From: JABCPE02 sp963530895
GTDB taxonomy: Bacteria > Bacteroidota > Bacteroidia > Flavobacteriales > Weeksellaceae
Direction of reading: 5' to 3'
DNA: 23,869 nucleotides
Assembly (NCBI GenBank): GCA_963530895.1
Contig: CAUSFO010000018.1
Location: 1-23,869 of the forward strand
Each line of letters starts with the position of its first letter. Position 1 is the first letter of the stretch. Positions 1-5,820 of the stretch are shown here, one piece after another. Below the pieces are notes generated by a model that had not been told where the DNA came from, ran no database searches, and worked only from the letters and a program-made list of their open reading frames with translations. Made by a program: the position numbers and the translations under genes.

Positions 1-93
1 ATCCTTGGGAAAGAAGGGCAGATACTCAAAAAAGATGAAGGAGCGGCCGACTGGAATAGTCAGGCGGTTCATAGTTTTATAGATAAATTATAA
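1..93 (+). CDS. C-terminal end of a probable thioredoxin-like (TlpA/redoxin) protein, partial
   Basis: The first 30 codons form an open frame that ends at the TAA at 91-93; the 5' part lies outside the window. The fragment carries a Gly-Lys-Glu-Gly-Gln turn (residues 3-7) and then Gly-Ala-Ala-Asp-Trp-Asn-Ser (14-20), followed by a short helix ending Phe-Ile-Asp-Lys-Leu. As I remember the family, this resembles the last strand-turn and C-terminal helix of TlpA-type thioredoxin folds, which often carry a G-x-x-x-W-x-S motif there. The redox CxxC motif would lie upstream and cannot be checked. With only 30 residues the family call is tentative, but the presence of a gene end is well supported because the stop codon also forms part of a promoter-like element for the next gene. 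Confidence 0.35.
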   Translation: MLGKEGQILKKDEGAADWNSQAVHSFIDKL

Positions 94-98
94 TTTTG
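91..98 (+). promoter_or_regulatory. -7 element TAATTTTG before the DUF1232 gene
   Basis: Exact match to the Bacteroidota TAnnTTTG element, overlapping the stop codon of the preceding gene and 41 bases before the ATG at 140. No clear TTG at the -33 position, so this is weaker than the other promoters in the window. Confidence 0.35.
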
Positions 99-139
99 GC
101 AAGAGTTTTGCTGCTTTTATTAAAAAAATATTTATAAAA

Positions 140-436
140 ATGAAAAAAATTAAGATGGCTTATCAAGTTTATAAAAACAGAAGTTTTTTCACTAAAATTC
201 CTGATATTTTTAGAATGATAAAGTCTTCATTTAGAGGAGAATATAAGATGAATAAGTCATCAGTAATTATTCCTGTCCTTATATTTATTTACATGCTTTC
301 TCCTTTGGATTTTATTCCAGATTTCATTCCTTTTATTGGTATTTTGGATGATTTGGGACTTTTTGCTATTGCAGTTTCCAAACTTACAAAAGAGCTGGAT
401 AATTTTTATCTATGGGAGGCTAATAGAGCAGAATAG
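140..436 (+). CDS. DUF1232 (YkvA-like) small membrane protein
   Basis: A 98-residue protein. The central segment (about residues 42-75) is hydrophobic and contains Tyr-Met-Leu-Ser-Pro-Leu-Asp-Phe-Ile-Pro-Asp, then Ile-Pro-Phe-Ile-Gly-Ile-Leu-Asp-Asp-Leu. This is the signature of the DUF1232/YkvA family (SP-x-D-x-IPD followed by G-x-x-DD). The first 35 residues are basic and probably cytosolic; the acidic C-terminal tail follows the hydrophobic part. The biochemical role of the family is not established, so no function is assigned. It stands alone on the plus strand and converges on coaBC, sharing a bidirectional terminator with it. The start is the first ATG after an in-frame stop and gives the usual small size for the family. 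Confidence 0.85.
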   Translation: MKKIKMAYQVYKNRSFFTKIPDIFRMIKSSFRGEYKMNKSSVIIPVLIFIYMLSPLDFIPDFIPFIGILDDLGLFAIAVSKLTKELDNFYLWEANRAE

Positions 437-462
437 TATTTTATAAACAACAATCTATAAAT

Positions 463-494
463 AAAAAAACATACTTTTTTAAGTATGTTTTTTT
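463..494. terminator. Bidirectional terminator overlapping the coaBC stop codon
   Basis: A 14-bp perfect stem (463-476 with 481-494) has a 4-base loop and runs of A on one side and T on the other, so it can end transcripts from both directions. The coaBC stop codon (479-481) and its last codons lie inside the loop and right arm. Confidence 0.8.
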
Positions 495-1687
495 TGTAAT
501 TGCTCTTCTACAAAATCCAAAATATCTTTTGCGACATCTTCTTTGGATTTTAGAGCAAAATCTTTCTGCTCCGAAGGTGTGATGATTTTGATTTTATTGG
601 TATCGTTTTTAAATCCTGCGCCACTGTCTTTTAGCGAGTTTAGGACAATCATATCTAGATTTTTTCGCACTAGTTTTCCTTTTGCGTTTTCTTCTTCGTT
701 CTGAGTTTCCAAAGCGAAACCAACCAAAAATTGGTTTTTCTTTTTCTCGCCCATAGTTTTCAGAATATCAGGATTTTTGACTAGTGTGATGGTCATCTCC
801 TCATCATTCTTTTTGATTTTTTCTTGGGCAATTTCTTTTGGAGCATAGTCTGCCACTGCTGCACTCATTATCGCAATATCTGTATTGTCAAAATATTGAA
901 AAACAGCATTGTACATTTCTTTTGCGGAATTTACTTTTTCTAATGATATGTTTTTGTCAGTCCTCAGTGCAGTTGGCCCTGAAATTAGAATCACTTTTGC
1001 TCCTCTTTTTTCGGCTTCTTCTGCGATGGCAAATCCCATTTTCCCAGAGGAATGATTTCCGATAAACCGCACAGGGTCAATGGCTTCGTAAGTTGGTCCT
1101 GCTGTTACAAGAACTGTTTTTCCAGCTAAAGATTTTTTTTGCTCTGAATTAAAGAAATTAAAAATAGTTTTATAGATAGTTTCTGTTTCTGCCATTCGCC
1201 CTTTGCCCACCAGTCCACTTGCCAATTCGCCTTCTTCTGCAGGAATGATGATGTTCCAATATTCTTCGACAAGTTTTAGATTTCGCTCGGTAGAAGGATG
1301 GATGTACATATCCAGATCCATCGCAGGGGCTATAAACACAGGACATTTTGCCGAAAGATAGGTGGCTATCACTAGATTGTCACATATGCCATTGACCATC
1401 TTTGCAAGGGTGTTTGCGGTGCATGGAGCAACTAGTATTACATCTGCCCACAAGGCTAAATCTACATGGCTGTTCCACTCTCCATCTTGCGAGGAAAACT
1501 CACTGAATACCTTTCTTTTAGATAATGTGGATAGGGTAAGAGGGCTTACAAATTCTTTTGCGGATGGCGTTAGGATAACTTGTACTTCTGCTCCGTTTTT
1601 GATGAAATCCCTTACGAGAGTATTAATTTTATAAGCTGCGATACAGCCCGTGATTGCGATTAGTATTTTTTTTCCTGATAAATCCAT
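479..1687 (-). CDS. coaBC: Bifunctional phosphopantothenoylcysteine decarboxylase / phosphopantothenate-cysteine ligase
   Basis: Converts 4'-phosphopantothenate plus cysteine to 4'-phosphopantetheine, two steps of CoA synthesis in the cytosol. The 402 residues match the usual bifunctional length. The CoaC flavoprotein half (1-~185) shows the FMN-binding start Gly-Cys-Ile-Ala-Ala-Tyr-Lys (14-20), the active-site His74 in Ser-His-Val-Asp, Ala-Pro-Cys-Thr-Ala-Asn, Pro-Ala-Met-Asp (121-124) and the flap Gly-Lys-Gly-Arg-Met (161-165). The CoaB half begins with Val-Thr-Ala-Gly-Pro-Thr-Tyr-Glu and includes Ser-Ser-Gly-Lys-Met-Gly. Two CoaC positions differ from the E. coli enzyme: Asp124 stands where the Asn of the PxMNxxM motif is expected, and Ser157 where the flap Cys is expected. 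Order rpoZ then coaBC, with bamD upstream, matches other Flavobacteria from memory. A terminator separates it from rpoZ, so it probably has its own promoter, which I could not identify. Confidence 0.95.
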   Translation of the reverse strand: MDLSGKKILIAITGCIAAYKINTLVRDFIKNGAEVQVILTPSAKEFVSPLTLSTLSKRKVFSEFSSQDGEWNSHVDLALWADVILVAPCTANTLAKMVNGICDNLVIATYLSAKCPVFIAPAMDLDMYIHPSTERNLKLVEEYWNIIIPAEEGELASGLVGKGRMAETETIYKTIFNFFNSEQKKSLAGKTVLVTAGPTYEAIDPVRFIGNHSSGKMGFAIAEEAEKRGAKVILISGPTALRTDKNISLEKVNSAKEMYNAVFQYFDNTDIAIMSAAVADYAPKEIAQEKIKKNDEEMTITLVKNPDILKTMGEKKKNQFLVGFALETQNEEENAKGKLVRKNLDMIVLNSLKDSGAGFKNDTNKIKIITPSEQKDFALKSKEDVAKDILDFVEEQLQKKHT

Positions 1688-1725
1688 TTTTTAAATTTTG
1701 GAATAAATTTAAGTAAAATAAAAAC

Positions 1726-1762
1726 AAAAAAGTTGTAACTCACACGAAATTACAACTTTTTT
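1726..1762 (-). terminator. Terminator between rpoZ and coaBC
   Basis: A 13-bp perfect stem (1726-1738 with 1750-1762) with an 11-base loop, A-run on one side and T-run on the other, lying 29 bases after the rpoZ stop. Confidence 0.75.
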
Positions 1763-1790
1763 GATAAAATAAATATAAAAATAAAAAAGA

Positions 1791-2111
1791 TTATTTATCT
1801 GTCTTTCTGAAATAAATCTCATCATCCAACCATTCTTTGATGGCAATAGATGTAGGTTTTGGTAATTTTTCGTAGTATTTAGAGATTTCTATCTGTTCTC
1901 TATTTTCAAAAACTTCTTCTAAAGAAGTGTCACGCACAGCAAATTCATCAAGCTTATTATGCAGCTCAGTTCTTATTTCAGAGTTGATTTGCTCTGCTCT
2001 TTTTCCCATGATTACAATAGCCTCGTAGATACTTCCTACTTTTTCCTCTATTTTGTCTTTGTCGTAAGTAATGGTATTAACTTCAGCTTTGATATCTTTA
2101 ATGTTTCTCAT
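1791..2111 (-). CDS. rpoZ: DNA-directed RNA polymerase omega subunit (Bacteroidota Rpb6-like form)
   Basis: A 106-residue cytosolic protein. The region from about residue 24 carries Val-Gly-Ser-Ile-Tyr-Glu-Ala-Ile-Val-Ile-Met-Gly-Lys-Arg-Ala-Glu-Gln-Ile-Asn, which is the omega/Rpb6 core: the Ala-x-x-Arg-Ala-x-x-Ile helix that clamps the beta' C-terminus during polymerase assembly. The tail is acidic, with Tyr-Tyr-Glu-Lys-Leu-Pro-Lys-Pro, which I remember as typical of Flavobacteria homologues; these are often annotated only as hypothetical or RNA-polymerase-Rpb6-like. The position between bamD and coaBC supports the call. A -7 element lies 20 bases before the ATG, and a stem-loop terminator follows the stop, so it can be a single-gene transcript as well as part of read-through from bamD. 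Confidence 0.85.
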   Translation of the reverse strand: MRNIKDIKAEVNTITYDKDKIEEKVGSIYEAIVIMGKRAEQINSEIRTELHNKLDEFAVRDTSLEEVFENREQIEISKYYEKLPKPTSIAIKEWLDDEIYFRKTDK

Positions 2112-2131
2112 CTTTACAAAAAATTATTCCG

Positions 2132-2139
2132 CAAATTTA
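2132..2139 (-). promoter_or_regulatory. -7 element TAAATTTG for rpoZ
   Basis: Exact TAnnTTTG match on the minus strand, 20 bases before the rpoZ ATG. No clear -33 TTG. Confidence 0.5.
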
Positions 2140-2166
2140 GTAAATAAAAAATAAATTCAAAAAACT

Positions 2167-3063
2167 TTATTTTTCCTCTTCTTCCTTTTCTCTCTTTTTC
2201 AGTTCTTCTTCTCTTTGTTTTTCTAGGAATTCAGCTTTTCTTTTTTCGTTTTCTTCGATTACTTTTAGGTGTTTTTCTAATTCCTTAGATAGTTTTTCTC
2301 TCATAGAAACCGCTTCTTTAGAAGAACTTGTATCAGGATAATCTCTTTCCACATCCTTTGAAAAGGCGATGGCATTTTCTAAACGATCTTTTTTCAAATC
2401 ATAGATAGAGTGCATTCCTAGTTCATATTTGGCTTTCATGATATGCTCAAAACTTTTTTGTCTTAGTTTTGTGCTTGGATAGTCTTCTAGTAGATTTTCA
2501 AATGCAGTAACAGCCGCTCTGTAATCAGCCATTCTGAAGTATCTTCTAGCTTGTTCGTAGTATTTGGTTTCTAGCCTTTGGGTAAGTTCATCTATTTTTT
2601 TGTTAGCATCTTCTGCTCTTTCTTTATCAGAATTAGGATGATTATTTAAGAAATCCTGAAGCATGTTGATAGCAGATTCTGTGCTGGTTTGGTCTAGATT
2701 GTAGTCCGCAGCATCTTGATAGTAGCATATCGCAGCCATGTATGAAGCTTCTTCTCTTCTTGGATCATTAAGGAAAGTACCTGCGAAATTTTTGAACTGG
2801 TGTCCTGCCAATCTGTAGTTTTTGTCATAATAGTTGGCATAAGCGAGTTTAAAAACCACTTCTGGTGCATCATCAGTCCCTGCGACTAGGTTAGGAAGTC
2901 TGTCATATAGTGCGATGGCGTTAGACCATTTTTTTTGTGCATAAAATTCATTAGCAGTATTGAGGATATAGTCTTTATCACTGCTTTTGAGTGCAGTGGT
3001 AAGTTGTCTATTACACGAAATTATGCTCAATGAAGCTAAAGCAATAACAAAATATTTTTTCAT
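2167..3063 (-). CDS. bamD: Outer-membrane protein assembly factor BamD (lipoprotein)
   Basis: A 298-residue lipoprotein. The N-terminus has two Lys, a hydrophobic stretch and a lipobox Ser-Ile-Ile-Ser-Cys, with lipidated Cys17, so the mature protein should be anchored in the outer membrane facing the periplasm. Residues about 30-250 are all-helical tetratricopeptide-type repeats with recognisable A-x-x-x-Y pairs (Tyr-Asp-Arg-Leu-Pro; Phe-Lys-Leu-Ala-Tyr-Ala-Asn-Tyr-Tyr; Tyr-Met-Ala-Ala-Ile-Cys-Tyr-Tyr), the BamD/YfiO arrangement that binds BamA and delivers outer-membrane barrels. The last ~45 residues are a Glu/Lys-rich probable coiled coil. It precedes rpoZ and coaBC in the same direction. 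A -7 element lies 29 bases before the start. Confidence 0.9.
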   Translation of the reverse strand: MKKYFVIALASLSIISCNRQLTTALKSSDKDYILNTANEFYAQKKWSNAIALYDRLPNLVAGTDDAPEVVFKLAYANYYDKNYRLAGHQFKNFAGTFLNDPRREEASYMAAICYYQDAADYNLDQTSTESAINMLQDFLNNHPNSDKERAEDANKKIDELTQRLETKYYEQARRYFRMADYRAAVTAFENLLEDYPSTKLRQKSFEHIMKAKYELGMHSIYDLKKDRLENAIAFSKDVERDYPDTSSSKEAVSMREKLSKELEKHLKVIEENEKRKAEFLEKQREEELKKREKEEEEK

Positions 3064-3092
3064 AAATTTTGACTAAAAATAAATTTAAACCA

Positions 3093-3100
3093 CAAAAATA
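3093..3100 (-). promoter_or_regulatory. -7 element TATTTTTG for bamD
   Basis: Exact TAnnTTTG match on the minus strand, 29 bases before the bamD ATG. A TTGG at 3113-3116 is 12-13 bases upstream, closer than usual for a -33 box. Confidence 0.5.
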
Positions 3101-3157
3101 TAATTTTTTTTGCCAAAAGAATTGATTTAACAAAAAATTATCATTTTTATTAGAAAA

Positions 3158-3784
3158 TTATTTTTCATCAAAGCCTAAAATAGCAAAAACACAGTTGTGT
3201 AAATGTTCTATTACTTTTTTCTCTATTTTCAGAGGCAGGTCTTGTGAGGTGCAGTTTAGGAATTTTTCATAAAAAGACCTGTTTCTGATGGTAAACAGAA
3301 CAGTTCCTACGATAGTGGAGATGATGTCCTCTGCCTTTGCAGGTTTTTTGAAAGTTCCTGTGGCCATGCCTTTTTCTATGATTTTTTCTATAATATTAGT
3401 GCAGATGAGATAGAAATCTGTGAGAAGATTTCTGACTCTTTCAGAATTTTTCATTTCCTGAGTGACAAATCCATGGAAATGAGTGTATTTTAGAACTTCT
3501 CCTACCACGAAATTGATAATTTCTTTTATCTGGATTTCTGGTCTTATGTTGCCCAATATTTGGGTAAGTTCAGAGAATTTCTCTTTACTTCTCTGTATGC
3601 GGTATTCATACAGGCAGGTCATCATTTTTTCTTTTGAACCAAAATAGTACGAAATCATTGCTACATTGATATTGGCTTTTTTAGAAATCTCTCTTACAGA
3701 GGTGTCTTCAAAGCCATTTTGGGCAATAAGCTCCTCAGCCACATTTAGAATGTGAATTTGTTTTGCGTTAAAAGGTTTTTGCAT
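3158..3784 (-). CDS. TetR/AcrR family transcriptional regulator
   Basis: A 208-residue DNA-binding regulator. Residues ~8-54 are the TetR helix-turn-helix: Ile-Leu-Asn-Val-Ala-Glu-Glu-Leu-Ile, Asn-Gly-Phe-Glu-Asp-Thr-Ser-Val-Arg-Glu-Ile, then Ala-Asn-Ile-Asn-Val-Ala-Met-Ile-Ser-Tyr-Tyr-Phe-Gly-Ser-Lys-Glu. The remaining ~150 residues are the variable helical ligand-binding and dimerisation domain, so the ligand cannot be read. It stands between bamD and the divergent gcvH. Nothing next to it is an obvious target such as an efflux or lipid operon, so only autoregulation is suggested by the position. A -7 element and an imperfect inverted repeat lie upstream. Confidence 0.88.
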   Translation of the reverse strand: MQKPFNAKQIHILNVAEELIAQNGFEDTSVREISKKANINVAMISYYFGSKEKMMTCLYEYRIQRSKEKFSELTQILGNIRPEIQIKEIINFVVGEVLKYTHFHGFVTQEMKNSERVRNLLTDFYLICTNIIEKIIEKGMATGTFKKPAKAEDIISTIVGTVLFTIRNRSFYEKFLNCTSQDLPLKIEKKVIEHLHNCVFAILGFDEK

Positions 3785-3826
3785 CTCTTAGTTTGTCAAT
3801 TATAGTTAAACCGAAAAGGTCTTCCA

Positions 3827-3834
3827 CAAAGGTA
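3827..3834 (-). promoter_or_regulatory. -7 element TACCTTTG for the TetR gene
   Basis: Exact TAnnTTTG match on the minus strand, 42 bases before the ATG. The same octamer, TACCTTTG, occurs before tyrS and before the response regulator. It lies within the inverted repeat CACAAA-N12-TTTGTG (3825-3848), a possible operator. Confidence 0.5.
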
Positions 3835-3890
3835 AGGCAATTTTTGTGAAAAATACTAAAAAAATAACATGATGAATTTCATAAAATAAA

Positions 3891-3922
3891 TTTTGTTTTC
3901 TACTGATTTTAGTTTAAATTTG
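3891..3922 (+). promoter_or_regulatory. Promoter of gcvH (TTTTG - 19 bases - TAAATTTG)
   Basis: The best complete Bacteroidota-type promoter in the window: TTTTG at 3891-3895, 19 bases, TAAATTTG at 3915-3922, then 19 bases to the gcvH ATG. Confidence 0.7.
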
Positions 3923-3941
3923 GAGAAAAATTTTAAATAAA

Positions 3942-4319
3942 ATGAACATACCAGCAGAACTAAAGTACACAAAAGACCATGAATGGGTAAGAATAGAAGG
4001 AAACATCGCTGTGGTGGGAATCACGGATTTCGCACAGAGTGAGTTAGGAGATATTGTTTTCGTAGACATTGACAGCGTGGGTGATGAGCTAAACGCAGGA
4101 GATGTTTTTGGAAGCGTAGAGGCTGTGAAGACAGTGTCTGACCTATATCTTCCACTTTCTGGGAAAGTAGTGGAGTTTAATGAAGAGCTAGAAAGTGAGC
4201 CAGAACTAGTGAACACAGATCCTTATGGAAAGGGCTGGATTATAAAATTAGAAATAGCAGAAGGTGCAGATCAGCCAGAACTTCTTTCTGCAGAACAATA
4301 TAATGAAGTGATTGGATAA
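3942..4319 (+). CDS. gcvH: Glycine cleavage system H protein
   Basis: The lipoyl carrier of the glycine cleavage system, shuttling the aminomethyl group between the P, T and L proteins in the cytosol. The 125 residues equal the family length. Seen directly: Lys-Tyr-Thr-Lys-Asp-His-Glu-Trp-Val near the start, Gly-Ile-Thr-Asp-Phe-Ala-Gln-Ser-Glu-Leu-Gly-Asp, and the lipoylation site Glu-Ala-Val-Lys63-Thr-Val-Ser-Asp. The C-terminus carries Gly-Lys-Gly-Trp-Ile-Ile-Lys-Leu. The other gcv genes are not in the window. The next gene (VanZ-like) begins inside the last codons, so the two are likely cotranscribed. Confidence 0.97.
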   Translation: MNIPAELKYTKDHEWVRIEGNIAVVGITDFAQSELGDIVFVDIDSVGDELNAGDVFGSVEAVKTVSDLYLPLSGKVVEFNEELESEPELVNTDPYGKGWIIKLEIAEGADQPELLSAEQYNEVIG

Positions 4320-4686
4320 GATTAGTCGCTTATTTAGATACAAGATATTGCCCATTTATTGGGCATTTCTTACTTATATGCTTCTTAGACCTGGTGAGGT
4401 TAATAGGGAGAAACATTGGTTTGAGTTTCATAATTTAGACAAGATAGTTCATTTCCTTATTTTTACTGTTTTAGGGTTCTGCTATAGTGTGTCTTTCCCA
4501 AAACAAAAAAAATGGCTTTTTGTGGTGGTGATGTTTGTTTATGCACTATTCACGGAGGTTGCACAGGGACTTATGAATATGGGGCGGACGATGGATTTTT
4601 ATGACCTGATTGCGGATATGATAGGTGTGGGTTTTGGGTGTTTCCTTTTTTGGCAAATTTTGTCTTATATAGAGAAAAGGAAATAG
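4312..4686 (+). CDS. VanZ-like family membrane protein (TTG start)
   Basis: A 124-residue protein with about four hydrophobic segments (near 12-25, 44-60, 67-85 and 97-116). The charged loop Asn-Leu-Asp-Lys-Ile-Val-His-Phe and the later Phe-Thr-Glu-Val-Ala-Gln-Gly-Leu, with Asp-Phe-Tyr-Asp-Leu-Ile-Ala-Asp-Met-Ile-Gly, match the VanZ-like domain (DK-x-x-H-F, E-x-x-Q, R-x-x-D-x-x-D-x-x-A-N/D-x-x-G). The role outside teicoplanin resistance is unknown. The only start that keeps the first membrane segment is TTG at 4312, overlapping the gcvH stop by 8 bases; the first ATG would begin at residue 23, inside that segment. The gcvH-vanZ order is common in Flavobacteria as I remember it. Confidence 0.8.
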   Translation: MDKISRLFRYKILPIYWAFLTYMLLRPGEVNREKHWFEFHNLDKIVHFLIFTVLGFCYSVSFPKQKKWLFVVVMFVYALFTEVAQGLMNMGRTMDFYDLIADMIGVGFGCFLFWQILSYIEKRK

Positions 4687-4727
4687 GGGAAGATTTTAGA
4701 AATACTGGATAATTCTTTGATTTTTCT

Positions 4728-4735
4728 TACTTTTG
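4728..4735 (+). promoter_or_regulatory. -7 element TACTTTTG before the cysteine-synthase-like gene
   Basis: Exact TAnnTTTG match, 28 bases before the ATG at 4764. The -33 region is poor. It implies a separate transcript for the two-gene PLP-enzyme unit that follows. Confidence 0.5.
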
Positions 4736-4763
4736 CAAAAATTTTCAGAGATAATTTTTTTAG

Positions 4764-5789
4764 ATGAATAATGTTTATGATAATATTTTAGGTCTTATAG
4801 GGAATACTCCCATGGTAAGGCTTAATAAAGTGGTAGAGGACAATCCTGCAAAGGTTTTTGCAAAATTAGAATCTTATAACCCAGGGCACTCTGTGAAAGA
4901 CAGAATAGCTCTGTACATTATAGAAACTGCTGAAAAAAAAGGAATTTTAACCAAAGGTGCTACCATCGTAGAAACCACTTCTGGGAATACAGGATTTTCG
5001 GTAGCAATGATCAGTGCATTACGCGGTTACAAGTGTATTTTGGCGGTAAGTGATAAAACAAAACCAGAGAAAATAGCTTTCCTAAAATCATTGGGAGCGA
5101 CTGTCTATGTATGCCCTGCTAGTGTTCCTGCTGATGATCCACGCTCTTATTACGAAGTAGCCAAAAGAATTACCGCAGAAACGCCTAATTCGGTGTATAT
5201 CAATCAGTATTTCAATGAGTTAAATGTAGAAGCGCATTATTTGACTACAGGAAAAGAAATTTGGGAGCAAACGGAAGGAAAAATTACCCATCTTTTTGGA
5301 TGTACAGGGACTGGTGGAACGCTCTCTGGTTCAGCTAAATACATCAAAGAACAAAATCCTGATGTGAAAATCATCGGAGTGGATGCAGACGGCTCTATTC
5401 TGAAAACTTACCACGAAACAGGGAAAATCAATAAAGATGAAATCCACTCTTACCAAATAGAAGGTTTGGGGAAAAATTTAATTCCAGACACGCTTCTTTT
5501 TGATAAAATAGATGAATTTGTAAGAGTAAATGATGAAAACAGTGCCTACATGACCCGCGAAATAGCTATAAAAGAGGCTATTATGGGAGGCTATACCACA
5601 GGTGCTGTGATGCAGGCGTTTAAACAATACGCTCAAAATCATACCTTTACGAAGGATGATTTGGTGGTGCTTATTTTCCCAGACCACGGCTCTAAATACA
5701 TGACCAAAGTATACAGCGATGAGTGGATGGCGGAAATGGGCTTTACTCACAGTGATATGGCTAAATATAAAGAAGCTATTATAATATAA
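4764..5789 (+). CDS. PLP-dependent cysteine synthase / cystathionine beta-synthase-like enzyme (possible cysteate synthase)
   Basis: A 341-residue fold-type II PLP enzyme that performs beta-replacement on a serine derivative. Seen directly: the PLP lysine in Asn-Pro-Gly-His-Ser-Val-Lys45-Asp-Arg, the substrate loop Thr-Ser-Gly-Asn-Thr-Gly, the phosphate-binding Gly-Cys-Thr-Gly-Thr-Gly-Gly-Thr, and near the C-terminus Pro-Asp-His-Gly-Ser-Lys-Tyr-Met-Thr-Lys. The Asp-Ala-Asp-Gly-Ser-Ile-Leu segment, Glu-Gly-Leu-Gly and the Ser-Asp-Glu-Trp-Met ending are closer to cystathionine beta-synthase than to CysK, but there is no heme or Bateman domain. It is followed 31 bases later by an SPT-like gene in the same transcript. 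That partnership suggests cysteate (from a serine derivative plus sulfite) as product, as in capnine synthesis (CapA). Cysteine or cystathionine synthesis remains possible. Confidence 0.85.
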   Translation: MNNVYDNILGLIGNTPMVRLNKVVEDNPAKVFAKLESYNPGHSVKDRIALYIIETAEKKGILTKGATIVETTSGNTGFSVAMISALRGYKCILAVSDKTKPEKIAFLKSLGATVYVCPASVPADDPRSYYEVAKRITAETPNSVYINQYFNELNVEAHYLTTGKEIWEQTEGKITHLFGCTGTGGTLSGSAKYIKEQNPDVKIIGVDADGSILKTYHETGKINKDEIHSYQIEGLGKNLIPDTLLFDKIDEFVRVNDENSAYMTREIAIKEAIMGGYTTGAVMQAFKQYAQNHTFTKDDLVVLIFPDHGSKYMTKVYSDEWMAEMGFTHSDMAKYKEAIII

Positions 5790-5820
5790 AAATTTGATTA
5801 CGAATAAATTAGAAAAAATT

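Noticed and set aside
838..1634. Open frames on the plus strand (838-1065 and 1362-1634) opposite coaBC
   Set aside because: They lie wholly antisense to a well-conserved gene, show no family features and have no promoter or ribosome-binding site of their own.
3872..3882. Palindrome ATGAATTTCAT between the TetR gene and gcvH as operator
   Set aside because: Short, AT-rich, and lying upstream of both promoter elements; nothing sets it apart from chance.
5794..5820. TTG at 5794 as start of the SPT-like protein
   Set aside because: It would add nine residues unlike the family; the ATG at 5821 begins the usual N-terminal sequence.
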